Origin: Rhipidocladum racemiflorum
Lineage: Eukaryota; Streptophyta; Magnoliopsida; Poales; Poaceae
Direction of reading: 5' to 3'
Length of the DNA: 64,000 bases
NCBI GenBank assembly: GCA_036346355.1
Contig: CM070591.1
Location: forward strand, 19,266,001-19,330,000
Below, piece after piece: positions 47,978-59,943 of this stretch (the first letter of the stretch is position 1; the number at the start of each line of letters is the position of its first letter). A program made the position numbers and the translations under genes. The notes below the pieces were generated by a model. The model searched no databases and was not told the origin of the DNA. It was given only the letters and a program-made list of their open reading frames with translations.

Positions 47978-50137
47978 TGACGTGACTTTATAAATTGTCT
48001 AACAAAAGAATAAAACCTTGCGGTATGAGGTTAATTTGTGTTTTGGGCCTTGGGGAACCCATCGTGGGCTTGAGGAAACCACGTGGGCCGAAGGTGGGAG
48101 GCCTTTGGCCCAAGTGGGGGAGGGTCTAGGGCAGCATGCTGCTGCCCATGCGCCCCCACCCCTGGTTGGTGCGCCTCCACCCCCTCCTCTTCCCCCTAGC
48201 CGCCACCTCCCACCCCTCCATGCCGTGCGCCCCTCCCTCTTGCGCCTCCCCCACCACCCCATAGCCGGCCCTAGGGGAGATCTCCCCACCCCCTTACTGC
48301 CACGCCACTCCTCCTCACTGTCCTCGCCGTTGGGAAGCCCCGCGACGAGAGGATCCGGCGGGATTGGTGCGTGGAGGAAGATCGGGCGACCGGGGGGAGT
48401 TATTTGTTGGTTCATCGTCCGGCGGGCGAAGGTATGGCTTGGGGAATCCTTGGGGTTGGTTTAGGGGCTGTCCTAGAGGGTATTTGGATGCTTTTAGATC
48501 AAGTGGTTGTGCTGTGATTGGGTAGATTAGATGAAAATTAGAGTTTGCCACGTTCTCTGCATCGGGCAGATTGTGCAGTCGACCTAGGGTTTGAGTTTTC
48601 GCGACCTTAGAGTCGGATTTTGGTCGGACGCCTGTTGAGAAAATTGTAGGTAACTTCAATACCTTTCAGTGGACATAAATAACGTCCAATTCCGCCTAGC
48701 CATTTGAAATTTATGCTCAATTTACCGAACGTGTTCAAATCTATGACGTAGCTGGGACAGAATGTAGTATTTTGTAGATAAAACAACTTTAGATTCCGAA
48801 TCAGCTTTTCCATATACTTAGAAAAAGTTAGTAAATTTCCTAAGCTACGCGAGGATGTCTCGTTTAATCGATTCGGAGTCCTAGATCTAAAGTTATGATA
48901 GTTTGAAGTCTACTGTCCCGGGGGGGACAGATTCTCTGTTTTTTGTTTTCGGGAGTAGTTTGCGATATCGGGGTAGATAGGCAATGGCGTTCTGTTTTGT
49001 GGGCACGTTGTGATTGTGTGGCATATATGTGCAGGTCGTGTGACCCCGGGAGTGCCCTCCTCATCCCACCAACCCGTCGCCCGAGGTTAAGGCAAGTGTA
49101 TTGGGATGGGTAGCATGTGGTTTATTTGATTGTTTTGACTAGATGCAATTGTTTCCATGTTATGCTATCTTGCCATGCTTAGTATTTGCCATGATATGAT
49201 GAAAAAGTGTATGTTAAGATGCCATGCAATGATTTATGGTTAATGATTATGGCATATGTTGCATACATGGCATGAAACTTGGCCCGGTCGGTGAGAACGT
49301 CATAACTATTCCGGTAAGGTCGGTGAGAAAGTTGTGACTAATCCGGAGCGCCATGGATGTAAGACATACCTCATGATTCCACCCACGCGGTGAGTGGAAG
49401 CGAGGAGTAGGCACTCTTCATCTACAGGATGGAAGGGGGACGTTGGTGCACGCCGACGGGTGTGCACTCGGCAATACCGGTATTTGCGTCGAGAAGACAT
49501 GTGCATTGCATTGTATACGTGATGATGATGATGAAATGATTTCCATGAGGTTGAGATATGAATATGATGTTGCATATAAAGTATGACTTAATCATGATGT
49601 TAAGTTTGTTATGTAGTGATGATAATATTGAATTGTTCTGTATGACACATTGCAATATACTTGCTGAGTGATGAACTCACGCTTGTGTTTATGTTGTTTT
49701 TCTTAGGTACCTTGACACCTACATGTGGGAAAGGGGCTTAGCGGCACGACATCACATAATTTCCACACAATTATACAATATTTACCTTTCAGATTTGTGA
49801 TCATGAATCTAGGGTGATGAAACTAGAATTATGATTTGATCATGTGCTTGTTTACACCCTTTTCTTCGCTTGGCTCATGAGATGGTTGGAATCATTATTC
49901 TAGGCTTATACTGTTGCTAGAACCCTTGTTATTGATGATTTAGATGTCATTCTTTATACTATATCCTATGATCATATTGTTGTTGCTTCAATTCATGTTA
50001 AAACAAATGAGATGCTGCCAAAATTTTGGTTTTTTGCATTTGCGACTTTGCTGTAATTTATCTTTATTTATGGTATTTAGGTGATGTTTAGTCTATGTTT
50101 GGTAGCATTCGGGCATACTAGATGCCGGGGTGTTACA
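47978..50137 (+). repeat. 3' LTR of the LARD-like element (2160 bp)
   Basis: It matches 41410-43615 end to end with scattered substitutions and the 40-bp difference. The hairpin cassette is at 49446-49467 and 49474-49483. Confidence 0.92.
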
Positions 50138-52037
50138 TTGGGGATGAGTCAAGGTAAACTTTGGAGCTTATTTTTCTCACTCTAATGGAGGTTTTGGCTA
50201 GTTGTACGGGTTCTAGGGTTCTTAGATCTAAGAATTTTGGAGGGAAACTAGTTGTAATGTGGAGGGAAGCCCTTGCTATTTTTCGAGTTGAAAACTATGC
50301 ATTCTTGCATTTCGCTTTGGGATAACTAGGTTGGTCAAAGATTCTTTGGCTGTATAATAAGTTGTAGATAATCCTTTCCCCTTTAATTTGAGCACATCAT
50401 ATTGAGCAAATGGTTGTGGGGTAATTGTAGCCCATCCTCTTGTGTTCATTTAAAGTCGAAGAACTTGAATTTTGGTTCAACCATTTGAAAGTTATAAAAG
50501 AATTACCATTTGATGTCCAAATTGCAACTTGTAGTAGATTCAATTTTGCTATGTGATTAGAGCAAGTGGGAGGCCTAATTGGAATTTAAAATTGCCTAGA
50601 GATAGATGGGAATTTCTGTGTAGATGATTAAAATGTCTTTGTTTGTTTAATTTGAAGTTGTACAACAATAGTTATGCTTTGGCTAAGTAGGCTACGCAAG
50701 CAGTTTTCTCTGAGTTTCAGATTGTGGGCTGTTTTGGGGAAAAGTTTGTTGTAGTGAGTGAAAGGAGTTGTTTGTTGTTGTAGTTGTCTATAGTTTGTAT
50801 GAAATCGAATTCGCGGTGTTTATTGCCGGAGTTGTGATCTCGGGAGTGGCCGAAGCTTCTCGCCCCTCGGTCCCGAGTGGGTAAAGGCAAGTGCATCATG
50901 TCGTTTAAATGCTAAAAGGAATGTGGCATGCATTGCTTTGTGATTTTGATCATGTTGATAATTATGATGATGCAAATGCTAAGTTCATAGATATATTGGT
51001 ATGTCATATGTGTGTGAATCAATTAGATGATTATGAATGTTAAGCATTGGATGTGAGTATGGTTGATGATCATTTATTTAAATTTGGGCTATGTGAAATG
51101 TTAGAAATGAATGTAGTTTGCAATTTAATTGTGTTAATTACATTTGTGCATTCATAATGGAAGAGACGACCCATTCTGATGCGGGCCTCTGTGTTCACAC
51201 GTAGTGAACACGAATCCCATTCATTGAGGTGAATGGGAGCGAGACAGTAAGAGTATGCACCTTCTATGAGATGGAAGGGACGTGAGGGTGCACACCGTCG
51301 GGTGTGCACTCGGCAGTACCGTTACGTGCATCGAAAAGAGCATTCATATGCATTGCATCGATAACGATGTGTTTTATGTGTTAAATGATAATGTAAAGAG
51401 TTGGGATAGTGTCGTGGACTCATCCAAAGGAGGTTGACTGAGGTATGTGTGTGAAATAAGCAATGAGGTAAATGGTAGTGGTATAATAGTTTTATGTATT
51501 GGCTGAATCATGTAAGGGTTATGATCTTGTTGTTGATTTGAAAATGTTAAATGCTTAATCATGTTGATTTGATGCACTTTGCTGAGTTTTGAACTCATGC
51601 CTGTTTTGTTTAATGTTTTTAGGTACCCTGAGGGCGACTCACCGGGTTGGGACTTAGATCACCCTCACTCACTTCAGGATACATTTAAATTATAGCTTGG
51701 AAGAATGTATCTTGATGATAATTAGTGTTGGATTCTTGAAGTAGTATGCTTATGGTTAAGCTATTCTTGTATAGTTATGTATGTGTTTATGCCGATAGTT
51801 CTTTTATGATGCATCGTAATTGTCTCTTGATTGTTTAGCGTAGTTGTGTATGCTAAATTGGTCATGATGGTTGATTGATTCCATGACATGTGATATTGTT
51901 GCTATATTGTTAATTGTGATCTCTTTGCCTGCTGAGTGGATGTCTATTTAGCAGGGGAGGTCTTGCTGTTTTTTTTTTAGAAAATGTGAGTTAGGTTTTG
52001 GTAGCACTTCAGGTACATGAGGTGCCGGGGTGTTACA

Positions 52038-55017
52038 GTTGGTATCAGAGCGGACTTTAGGTCTATGGAATATGAATGTAGGAAATTACTCTAGAGTAAA
52101 CTAAAATGTTGACTTGGAAAAGTAGAAACATGGCATAGGTCTACTTGTTAAAATTTTATCTTAGGGCAATAACCTTAAAATCTGAAACAGAGTGGTTAAC
52201 TAATTTAAAACTTGACACACTCTGATGCACAGTAGGAATGGGTATGGGTATTATTGCGTTACGCTTAAATGTTGTATTTAAGCTTTGATGGTGAGTGATA
52301 AATATTATGATGCCTTTTGTTGTTATTTTGTAATAGCTAAATGAGTAATTGTGATTAAGTGAGGTTGTGGTGCCGAAGGGTTTCGGTCACCTCCTTCTGT
52401 TGTGGTGTGGCCATGGTAGAGACCGTGGTGGTGGTTGTGTTTGGGTAAAGCCACAACTGGAAGTTTGGATTCTCTTATAGGTCTGAGTCGTTGCCTTTTT
52501 GCGACAAAGTTTAGAGAGTGGATGGAAGTTGTGGTTTCTTTTTGGCTTCATTGGTTGGAGTCAAATAGCAAGGTTTAGTGATGAATCTTTCGGATTTCTC
52601 TTATCGTCCTTGCGATCGGTTTGGTTGGTCTCGTTGGTCTTCGATGGTTGGAAGCAAAAGAAATTTGTTTGGTGATTAGTATTCGCTGATTGGTCTTTCG
52701 GCGGTTTTTGGTTTTGCCTTCTTTGGTTGAAGACAAAGAAGAAGAGTTTGGTGTTGCACCTCTTTTGGTTGCCATTTCAGCTTTGTCGTTGGTTTTGTTG
52801 GTTTCCTTATGGAGAAAGTTTTTAATTTATTCTTGTGTTGTCATTCTCCGAGTTTAAAAGAGGTTATTAAAGTCTCGATGTAAAACCTAAGTCGTGTTGT
52901 TTTTGGTGTTAAGGCTTTACTTGAAAAGTATTTGGTTGATCGTTTAGTTTTCTCCCTTGCATCCATCTTCCTTTGTGAAAGTTGTAGATCTTGAGATTTG
53001 CTGAGGAGTAGTTGCGTGTCAAAATTTGGGAATCCGAGAGTCGAGTTCTCTTGCGATTTATAATTGGGTTTTTTTTTTGAAAAAAAAGATGTTTAGTGGT
53101 GTTGATCATGCTTAAGATCTGTGGTTTCCTTAAGGTTGGGGTCATATCCTGCGTGTCAAGGGTAGGCAACCCATGAGAAAGTTTAGAAACATTAAATCTG
53201 TGATGGATAGTTAGAACATTGAGATGAAGTAAATTACTAATTCAGTTAAAGTGAAGTTGTTGGTTGTTTAAAGACAACCTAAATTATTGTGTTGATAGAG
53301 AAAGATTAATCGAGATGTTAAGTGATCCAAAGTGAAAGTCGATTAGTGTTATGCAAAGTGTTGTGAGTTATGGAATTTATTGCAAGTTCGAGATTAGTAA
53401 GTATTGATTCCTGTTGAGAATGTCTAGAATCTTCTGAGTGACAAATTAGTATAGCAATGTTATGGTGTAAAGAACCTGAGTAGGATGGTGTAAAGACACG
53501 AGGGTTGTTGGTTGATGTTGCTTATGGGTCAATTAAATTGTGAATCAACAAAATAATTTAATTGATGTGTAATCAAAGAAAGGGGTATATATATAATGAC
53601 TATATGAAAGGTTGAAATTGTCCCTGACAATTGTCTGTATGGATGTCTGGGATCCATATTTATGAAAGATGTCTAATGGAGATCGTCTTAAATGGTTAGG
53701 ATTATTTATTGGTTGAATGAACTAGGGATATTGAAAATGTAACGTAGGGATTGTGCGAAAGGCATTTGTTGATTATGCTGAAATAAGAGATGTGTTTTAA
53801 GCTTGGGATAAACAGTTGTATGAATGATGAGTCATAATGGTGGGTAGACCAAAAGAAGATGTTGACACGCATTTTATGTTGAATTAATTGATAAGTTAAT
53901 TGTGTTGAAGATGTGAGAACGTGGTTCTCCTTGTTGATTGTCATAGGATAAACATGGTTTAAAGTTCGATGATAATGTGATTAGTGGTGGTTATGTGAAT
54001 AGTAGAAAGTAATTAAACGGAGATTGGATGTTGTAACCTGTGTTCAAAAGTGTTGGATTTTTCAGGATTTGCTGAGTATAAAATCTTTAATGGCTAAGAG
54101 TATTGGAATACTAGAAATGGTGAGATTGGAGTTGAACCTTCTTCTAAAGGTTTACAGATTCAATTGAGTGTATGATTTCCTGGGAATGCATGCCTTGTGG
54201 TTAAGGCATCCTAATTAGTGGGCAATGGAACTCCCCTGGTTAAGAGGCATTTTTTTTGTCAAGTTGCGGACTTGGCTTGGATGACTGAAAGTAAGGATGA
54301 AAGAGTAGTTTTGGAAGTAGTTGGTTGATAGAGTCTGAAATATTGTACTTCATTGAATCATGCCAATCTATGGTTTTGGTTAATTATTTAACTTATGTAA
54401 TGAATATGGGGTTTTACACTCAAAGGTATATGTGTGGATCGTGCTCTTTCGCATGCAAACTGAATTATCTTTGAAATCAGTATTTAAAGGAAACGAGTAG
54501 ACATAACGGGTTGTGTTGGAAACTCTTGAGTTAAACACTTAAATTGTAACTCTATTGTTGGATTTAATTGAAAAGCGTGTGTGGTGTTTGCAAGTGTTTC
54601 AAAAGATAGAACTTATGATTGTTTCATAAGTGTTCTGTGGTTGTTTAAGAGATGTTCTATTTTGGTAAAGGCTTAATGTTGCTTTTGTGAAAATGAGTTG
54701 CCTCAATAAGGTTTCGTATGTAGTTTCTCTTCTAATGTAGTTTTTCCCGAGGTAAAGCTTGGTGCCTTGGATTTAATGTGTGGATATGGATCGAGTGATT
54801 AAAGGGGACCGAGATTTCCTTTGCTTTCCAGCATGAAAAGAAAGAATGGATAATTTCTGGTATTTTGGCTACGCTACGTAAGAGATTTGAGTTTCCCTTT
54901 CTCTTTAAGAGATTTTGTGGCGGTTGTGGGTTCTGGTGTTTGACTTGAGAATCGGTTTTCTCTTCCAAAATGTTGATTTTGGTTAAAATGAGTGGTTTAG
55001 CTTTGGTGAAAGCAAGT
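52038..55017 (+). mobile_element. Internal region (5' part) of a LARD-like element with primer-binding site
   Basis: The primer-binding site TGGTATCAGAGCG is at 52040-52052, two bases after the LTR. The following 3 kb align with the internal DNA at 43616 onwards and 19174 onwards, with no coding motif. A hairpin CCGAA/TTCGG lies at 52370-52390, about 330 bp from the primer site. The region is cut at 55017 by a minus-strand LTR; the uncut counterpart at 39775 reads on through GCAAGTTGACTT. Confidence 0.8.
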
Positions 55018-55151
55018 TGTAACACCCCGGCATCTAATATGCCCTGGATGTCACCAAACATAGACTAAACAACATCTAATAACCACATCTAAAGGTAAAT
55101 TACAGCAAAGGAGTACATGCAAAAACCGAAAATTTCGGTAGCATCTCCTTT

Positions 55152-57451
55152 GTTTTTGTAACACCCCGGCATCTAGAATGTCTGAATGCTACCAAACAAA
55201 GACTAAACAACAACATAATACCACAATTTATCATAAATTACAGCAAAGGAGCAAATGCTACAAATCGAAATTTCGGCAGCATCTCCTTTGTCTTAACATG
55301 AATTAACACAATATCAATATCATGGCAAGATATATCATAGCACACGACATCTAAAACATCAACATAAATGGATATATCATCAAATTACGCCAATAATACC
55401 ATGCTCAACCACTCCATAAGCTATAACGAAGCAAATAAGGAATCACAAGCATGCTAAATTAAACCATACATTAAGTTTATGGCACAACTCTTAATATCAT
55501 GTCTCCAAGTGATTAATCATAGACTATGATTGTGGAGCTACGTGTAGAAGTGTAGCTAAACCCCTTTTCCCGCATGCCGATCTCAAAGTACCTAAAAACC
55601 ACATAAAACACAAGCGTGAGTTCATCACTCAGCAAGTATATTGCAATGGAACAAAAGAACAACTTACATTGCAACAACACACAACATGTTTATCATCTCA
55701 TTCATAATCACATATCTTTATCATCATCATCATGTATGCAATGCGATGCGATGCTCATATCTCCTTGGAAACTCATACCGGTATGGTTGAGTACACACCC
55801 GTCGGTGTGCACCCTCTCCCCCCTTCCATCCCGAAGATGGAGGGTGCCTACTCCTCGCTTCCACAACCCACGGTAGATGGAATCACGATGTAGGAATTAC
55901 TCTATTGGCTCTCCGGATTAGTCATAACTTTCTCACCGACCTTCCCGGATTAGTTAATGACTTTCTCACCGCCCGGGCCATGTAACATGTCATGTATGCA
56001 AGCATGCCAACATCATATAAAACTCATATATTAACACATGGCATCACAACATCTTAAACATGCTCATCATATCATAGCAATCATTAAAACATGGCAAGTG
56101 GACATATATCATGTAGACAATTCCATCTAATCTCAACATGCAACCTACAACTCGCTATCCATCACAACACACTTGCCTCAACCACGTGCAACGGATTGGC
56201 GGGAAGTAGAGGGCACTCCCGTGGTCGCACCACCTGCACATAGGTATCACACACTCACAATCATAACCACAGAACAGTACGCAAACCCTCATCTACCCCG
56301 ACATTGCCAACGACTCGCAAAACCTAAAAACAGAGGTTCTGTCCCGGCGGGACAGCAGCCTTGCAAAAGGCATAACTTGGGCTCTGGGACTCCGAATCAA
56401 TTAAACGAGTACATCCTCGTGTATCTTAGGAAATTTCCCAACTTTCTTTAGGTATAAGGAAAGACTGATTCGGACTCTAAAATTGTTTAATCTACAGATT
56501 ACAGTGATCTGTTCCAATCGCGTCACAGATTTTAACGCGCTCGGTAAAACAGCCATAACTTTCAAACGGCTGGGCGGAATTTAACGTTCTTTATGTCCAC
56601 TGAAAGATAATGAAATTATCTACAACTTCTTAAAAGTCCGTACGGTCAGATTCCAATTCTAAATTGGCGAAAACAGGAACCCTAGGTCGACTGCTCATGC
56701 TGTCCCAAAATAGAGACGTGGCCACATCTAGATCTAACCCAAATTACTCAAATCCAGCACCACCAATTGATCTAAAAACTTGATAATCACCTTAATAACA
56801 GTAACTAGATCAACCCCAGGGAACCCCATGATCATAACTTTGCCCGACGAACAAAAACTCCAATCGATCTCCCCGCTCCTCGCTCCTCGGATGGATCCAT
56901 GAGGAAGCAGGGGTGGGGAGGCCACCCTAGGGCAGCAAGGAGGGTGGAGGAGAGGTGGTGGAGAGGTGGATAGGTGTAGAGGGCAGCAAGGGGCGCACGG
57001 CACAAGGGAGGAGGGAGGGAGGGGTGGCGGCTAGGGCACTTGGGGGTGGGGAGGGGGCGCACAAGGGGGCAGCAAGGGGGTGGACGTCCCAAGGGTCAGG
57101 GAAACCCCCCTTTTACCAGCCCTAAGCCCCTTTCCTAATCCTAAATGGATTCCCACTCCATCCCACCAAAGCCCACAACCCCCTCTTTAAGGCCCAAACT
57201 CCCCCGGGAAGGCCCAAAACCCCGGAAACGGACCGGAAACGTTATAAACCTCCATACCCTATGGTTTTAACCTTATTTCCACATCTCATACTGTTTTTGA
57301 CCAAATCATGCACGTTAAATAAGGTTACGACATTCCGTGGTGTCACAACACTTCAAATGGCCCAAAAACGCGAGTAAACCTCAAGCCGAAAGGTTTTAAT
57401 CTCTAATTTCACATTCTATAATGTCACACCATACCGTAGTGTCACAGTTTT
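55152..57451 (-). mobile_element. Solo LTR (2290 bp) with GTTTT target duplication
   Basis: The LTR body is 55157-57446; the plus strand starts TGTAACACCCCGG and ends CGTAGTGTCACA. GTTTT occurs at 55152-55156 and 57447-57451. It is inserted in a related LTR about 140 bp from that LTR's end. It is closest to the LTRs at 41410 and 47978. The cassette is at 55775-55784 and 55791-55812. G-rich 56880-57090 gives spurious open frames. Confidence 0.92.
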
Positions 57452-57920
57452 TCCATGGTACGGAGCATCAACAATAATATCACAAGTTATATCATAATGG
57501 GAAGCATCTAAAGCAGCAATAACAGGCGATATAGCAACTATTTAAGTCTAGCATAATGAATTTAACCACTCCATGATCTAAAACGAAGTAAATAATATGA
57601 CCAAGCACACAAATAAGTCATACTCCAAGCTCTCAACGCATTAACTTATAATTACAACTACGAATGGAAAAATTGCATATATCTTAATGAGTGAAACTTT
57701 GTGAAGATGTGCCACTAAGCCCTTTTCCCGCATGTCGGTTTCATGGTACCTAAAAACAACATAAAACACAAGCGTGAGTTCGTCACTCAGCAAGTATATT
57801 GCAATGGGTCATACAGAGCAATTCAAATATTATCATCACTATATAACAAACTCAACGTCATGATCAAGTCATACTTCATATGCAACATCATATTCATGTC
57901 TCAACCTCATCGAGATCATT

Positions 57921-57948
57921 TCATCATCATCATCATCATCATCATCAT
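57921..57948. repeat. (CAT)n microsatellite
   Basis: About nine uninterrupted TCA/CAT units. The equivalent site at 42998-43008 has only a few GAT units, so the tract expanded in this copy. Confidence 0.9.
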
Positions 57949-58508
57949 GAATGTAATGCAATGCAATGCACAAGTCTCCTCGACGCAAATACCGGTATTA
58001 CCGAGTGCACACCTGTCGGCGTGCACCCACGTCCCCCTTCCATCCCGTAGATGCAGGGTGCCTACTCCTCGCTTCCACTCACAGCGTGGGTGGAATCATG
58101 AGGTAGGTCTTACATCCATGGCGCTCTGGACTAGTCATAACTTTCTCACCGACCTTACCGGAATAGTTATGACGTTCTCACCGCCCGGGCCAAGTTTCAT
58201 GCCATGTATGCAACATATGCCATAATCATAGATAACATGTACATTAACACATGGCATCACAACATAATAAACCATATTCATCATATCAATGGCAAACATT
58301 ATAGCATGGCATGTGAACATATCATATATTCTATTTCAACTCAACAAAACTAGCAATCTACAACCCGCTTCCCATTCCAATACACTTGCCTCAACCATGG
58401 GTGACGGATTGACGAGAAGTAGAGGGCACTCCCGGGGTCACACCACCTGCACATAGGCACCACACACTCAAAATCATGCCCACAAAACAATACGCAAACA
58501 CTCTTCTA

Positions 58509-59940
58509 CCCTTAGCGAAGGCGAAGTTTAGGCCAATCAACCGCTAGATGGGTACCTGGCCGCAGCCCCGGTACACTCCCCCGTACAACTACACAAAAGG
58601 TATAGTTGACACCCCGAGGTCCCACAAGTACGTTATTAGTGACTTAATCAACTAGGTTCGTCCCATTACAGACATGTGGTTGCACGTTTGACTCAGTTCA
58701 AAGGCTTGCAAGGTTAAGTCCTTAGGGTGACCAGGGCAAGACAACCCGAAGAACCAAATCAACGTTCTCGGTGCCACAACAGGCCCACCCGATCATTCTT
58801 GCCACATGCCCCAGTCGAAAACAAGTTATCAAACCCCCAGTTGTTTACCACGCACAACGTGCCATCAATATCGTCATCAATAACACATGACACTTCTCAA
58901 AAACAGGTTCCATATCTCATTAAGTCAAGGTTGTCATGTATTTGTCAAAAACATGTTACGTGGCAAGGCTAAGCTTACTACATCGGTCTAATTACCCATG
59001 TTGGCAATTTAATAAAGCCCAACTAATAATCCACAACTAGGGTGACAAGGGGTCATGGCACATAAATAATAATCAAGGTGTCATAGTGCAAAGTTGGCAT
59101 TTAACTAATTTCCCCAAACTTAATTAAAGCATTTGCCAATTAAGCTAGCATGCAATAAATTAAATCAAAATAATTTCAAAATGGGATCAACATGGTCAAA
59201 GCACAACTTGCCTTCAAAGAGTACTTGTTCTTGGTCTTGAGCTGGCTCCTGGGTCAACACTTCACCTTCGAAGCCTTCGGGCATTTCAACGTCTACTCGT
59301 AACGCGTGCAAATAACAATCAATAAATAAAACAGTACACAAGAGTGTTCAAAAGTTCAAATAAACTTCATAAATAGAGAGCACATTTTTATAAATTTTTA
59401 GAAACTGGAATCGTCCAAATCGGAGTTAAAATGCAAAAGTTATAATCGTTTAAAGTTTAAAGAAACCATTAATTAAATATAAACAAAAAAAATATTCATA
59501 ATAAAAAATTAATTAAAATTCATATTTGAGTAGGTCTCATTTTTATGAAAATTTAGAAATTTGAATCACCCAAATCGGAGTTGAAACGCAAAAGTTATAA
59601 GCGTTTGAAGTTTGAATCTATATTTAAAATCAATAAACCGAATTAAATAAATAATTTCTTTTTCGGAAAATGATTTATTGCGTCAGCATGACACGTAGAC
59701 CAATCAGAGGCCGCCACGTCGCCTCGGGTCCATGGACCCGGCGCACGGCTCGGCTCGGTCCACCGTGGACCCGATCCACGGCACGTGTGCCTTTGACAGG
59801 TGGGCCCCTCGGGTGACGTCAGCGCACGGCTCGGCCGAGGGCTTTGACAGCTGGGCCCCACCGTGACGTCAGCATGATGTCACGGGTGACGTCATGGTGC
59901 GGTTCGGCGGTCAGCGGCGGGTCCCACGCCGACGCCACGT
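58509..59940 (-). repeat. Inverted fragment of the chromovirus LTR
   Basis: It matches 23509-24935 of the solo LTR at 22662-26281 almost base for base, in the same minus orientation; both copies contain the same open stretch at 23714-23959 and 58727-58972. Both edges are abrupt. On the left it joins the minus-strand LARD-like LTR at CTACCC. On the right it joins plus-strand pol. It is neither a 5' LTR in correct orientation nor a complete solo LTR. Confidence 0.9.
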
Positions 59941-59943
59941 CTT

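Larger units (their letters stand above)
41410..50137 (+). mobile_element. Structurally complete LARD-like element (two LTRs, no coding capacity)
   Basis: The LTRs are 41410-43615 and 47978-50137; the internal region between them is about 4.36 kb. A primer-binding site at 43618-43630 and a polypurine tract at 47968-47977 are both present, so all sites for reverse transcription are kept. I find no gag, protease, reverse transcriptase or integrase motif in any frame. Long LTRs with a conserved non-coding core fit the LARD class (large retrotransposon derivatives). The flanks TGGAA (left) and TTGGG (right) are not a matching duplication. Proteins would have to come from another element. Confidence 0.85.
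41022..52037 (+). repeat. LTR with polypurine tract before it and primer site after it, split by a nested element
   Basis: The LTR pieces are 41022-41409 and 50138-52037, together about 2288 bp. They start TGTAATATTCGAGG and end GCCGGGGTGTTACA. The left flank is a polypurine tract (a 3' LTR context) and the right flank a primer-binding site (a 5' LTR context), so one LTR serves both roles. Hairpin-cassette stems lie at 51191-51211 and 51288-51309; here the adjoining palindrome is decayed to GTACCGTTAC. Confidence 0.85.
55018..58510 (-). repeat. Minus-strand LARD-like LTR, interrupted and truncated
   Basis: The pieces are 55018-55156 and 57452-58510. The plus strand starts TGTAACACCCCGGCATC, the reverse of the usual LTR end. 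A solo LTR sits between the two pieces. The hairpin cassette is at 57989-57998 and 58005-58026, and a (CAT)n run at 57921-57948. The far end is lost at about 58510, where a chromovirus LTR fragment begins. Confidence 0.85.

Noticed and set aside
41405..50142. Shifting LTR ends by a base or two to create a target duplication
   Set aside because: Both LTR starts and ends are fixed by comparison of the two copies and by the polypurine and primer sites; no shift gives a match.
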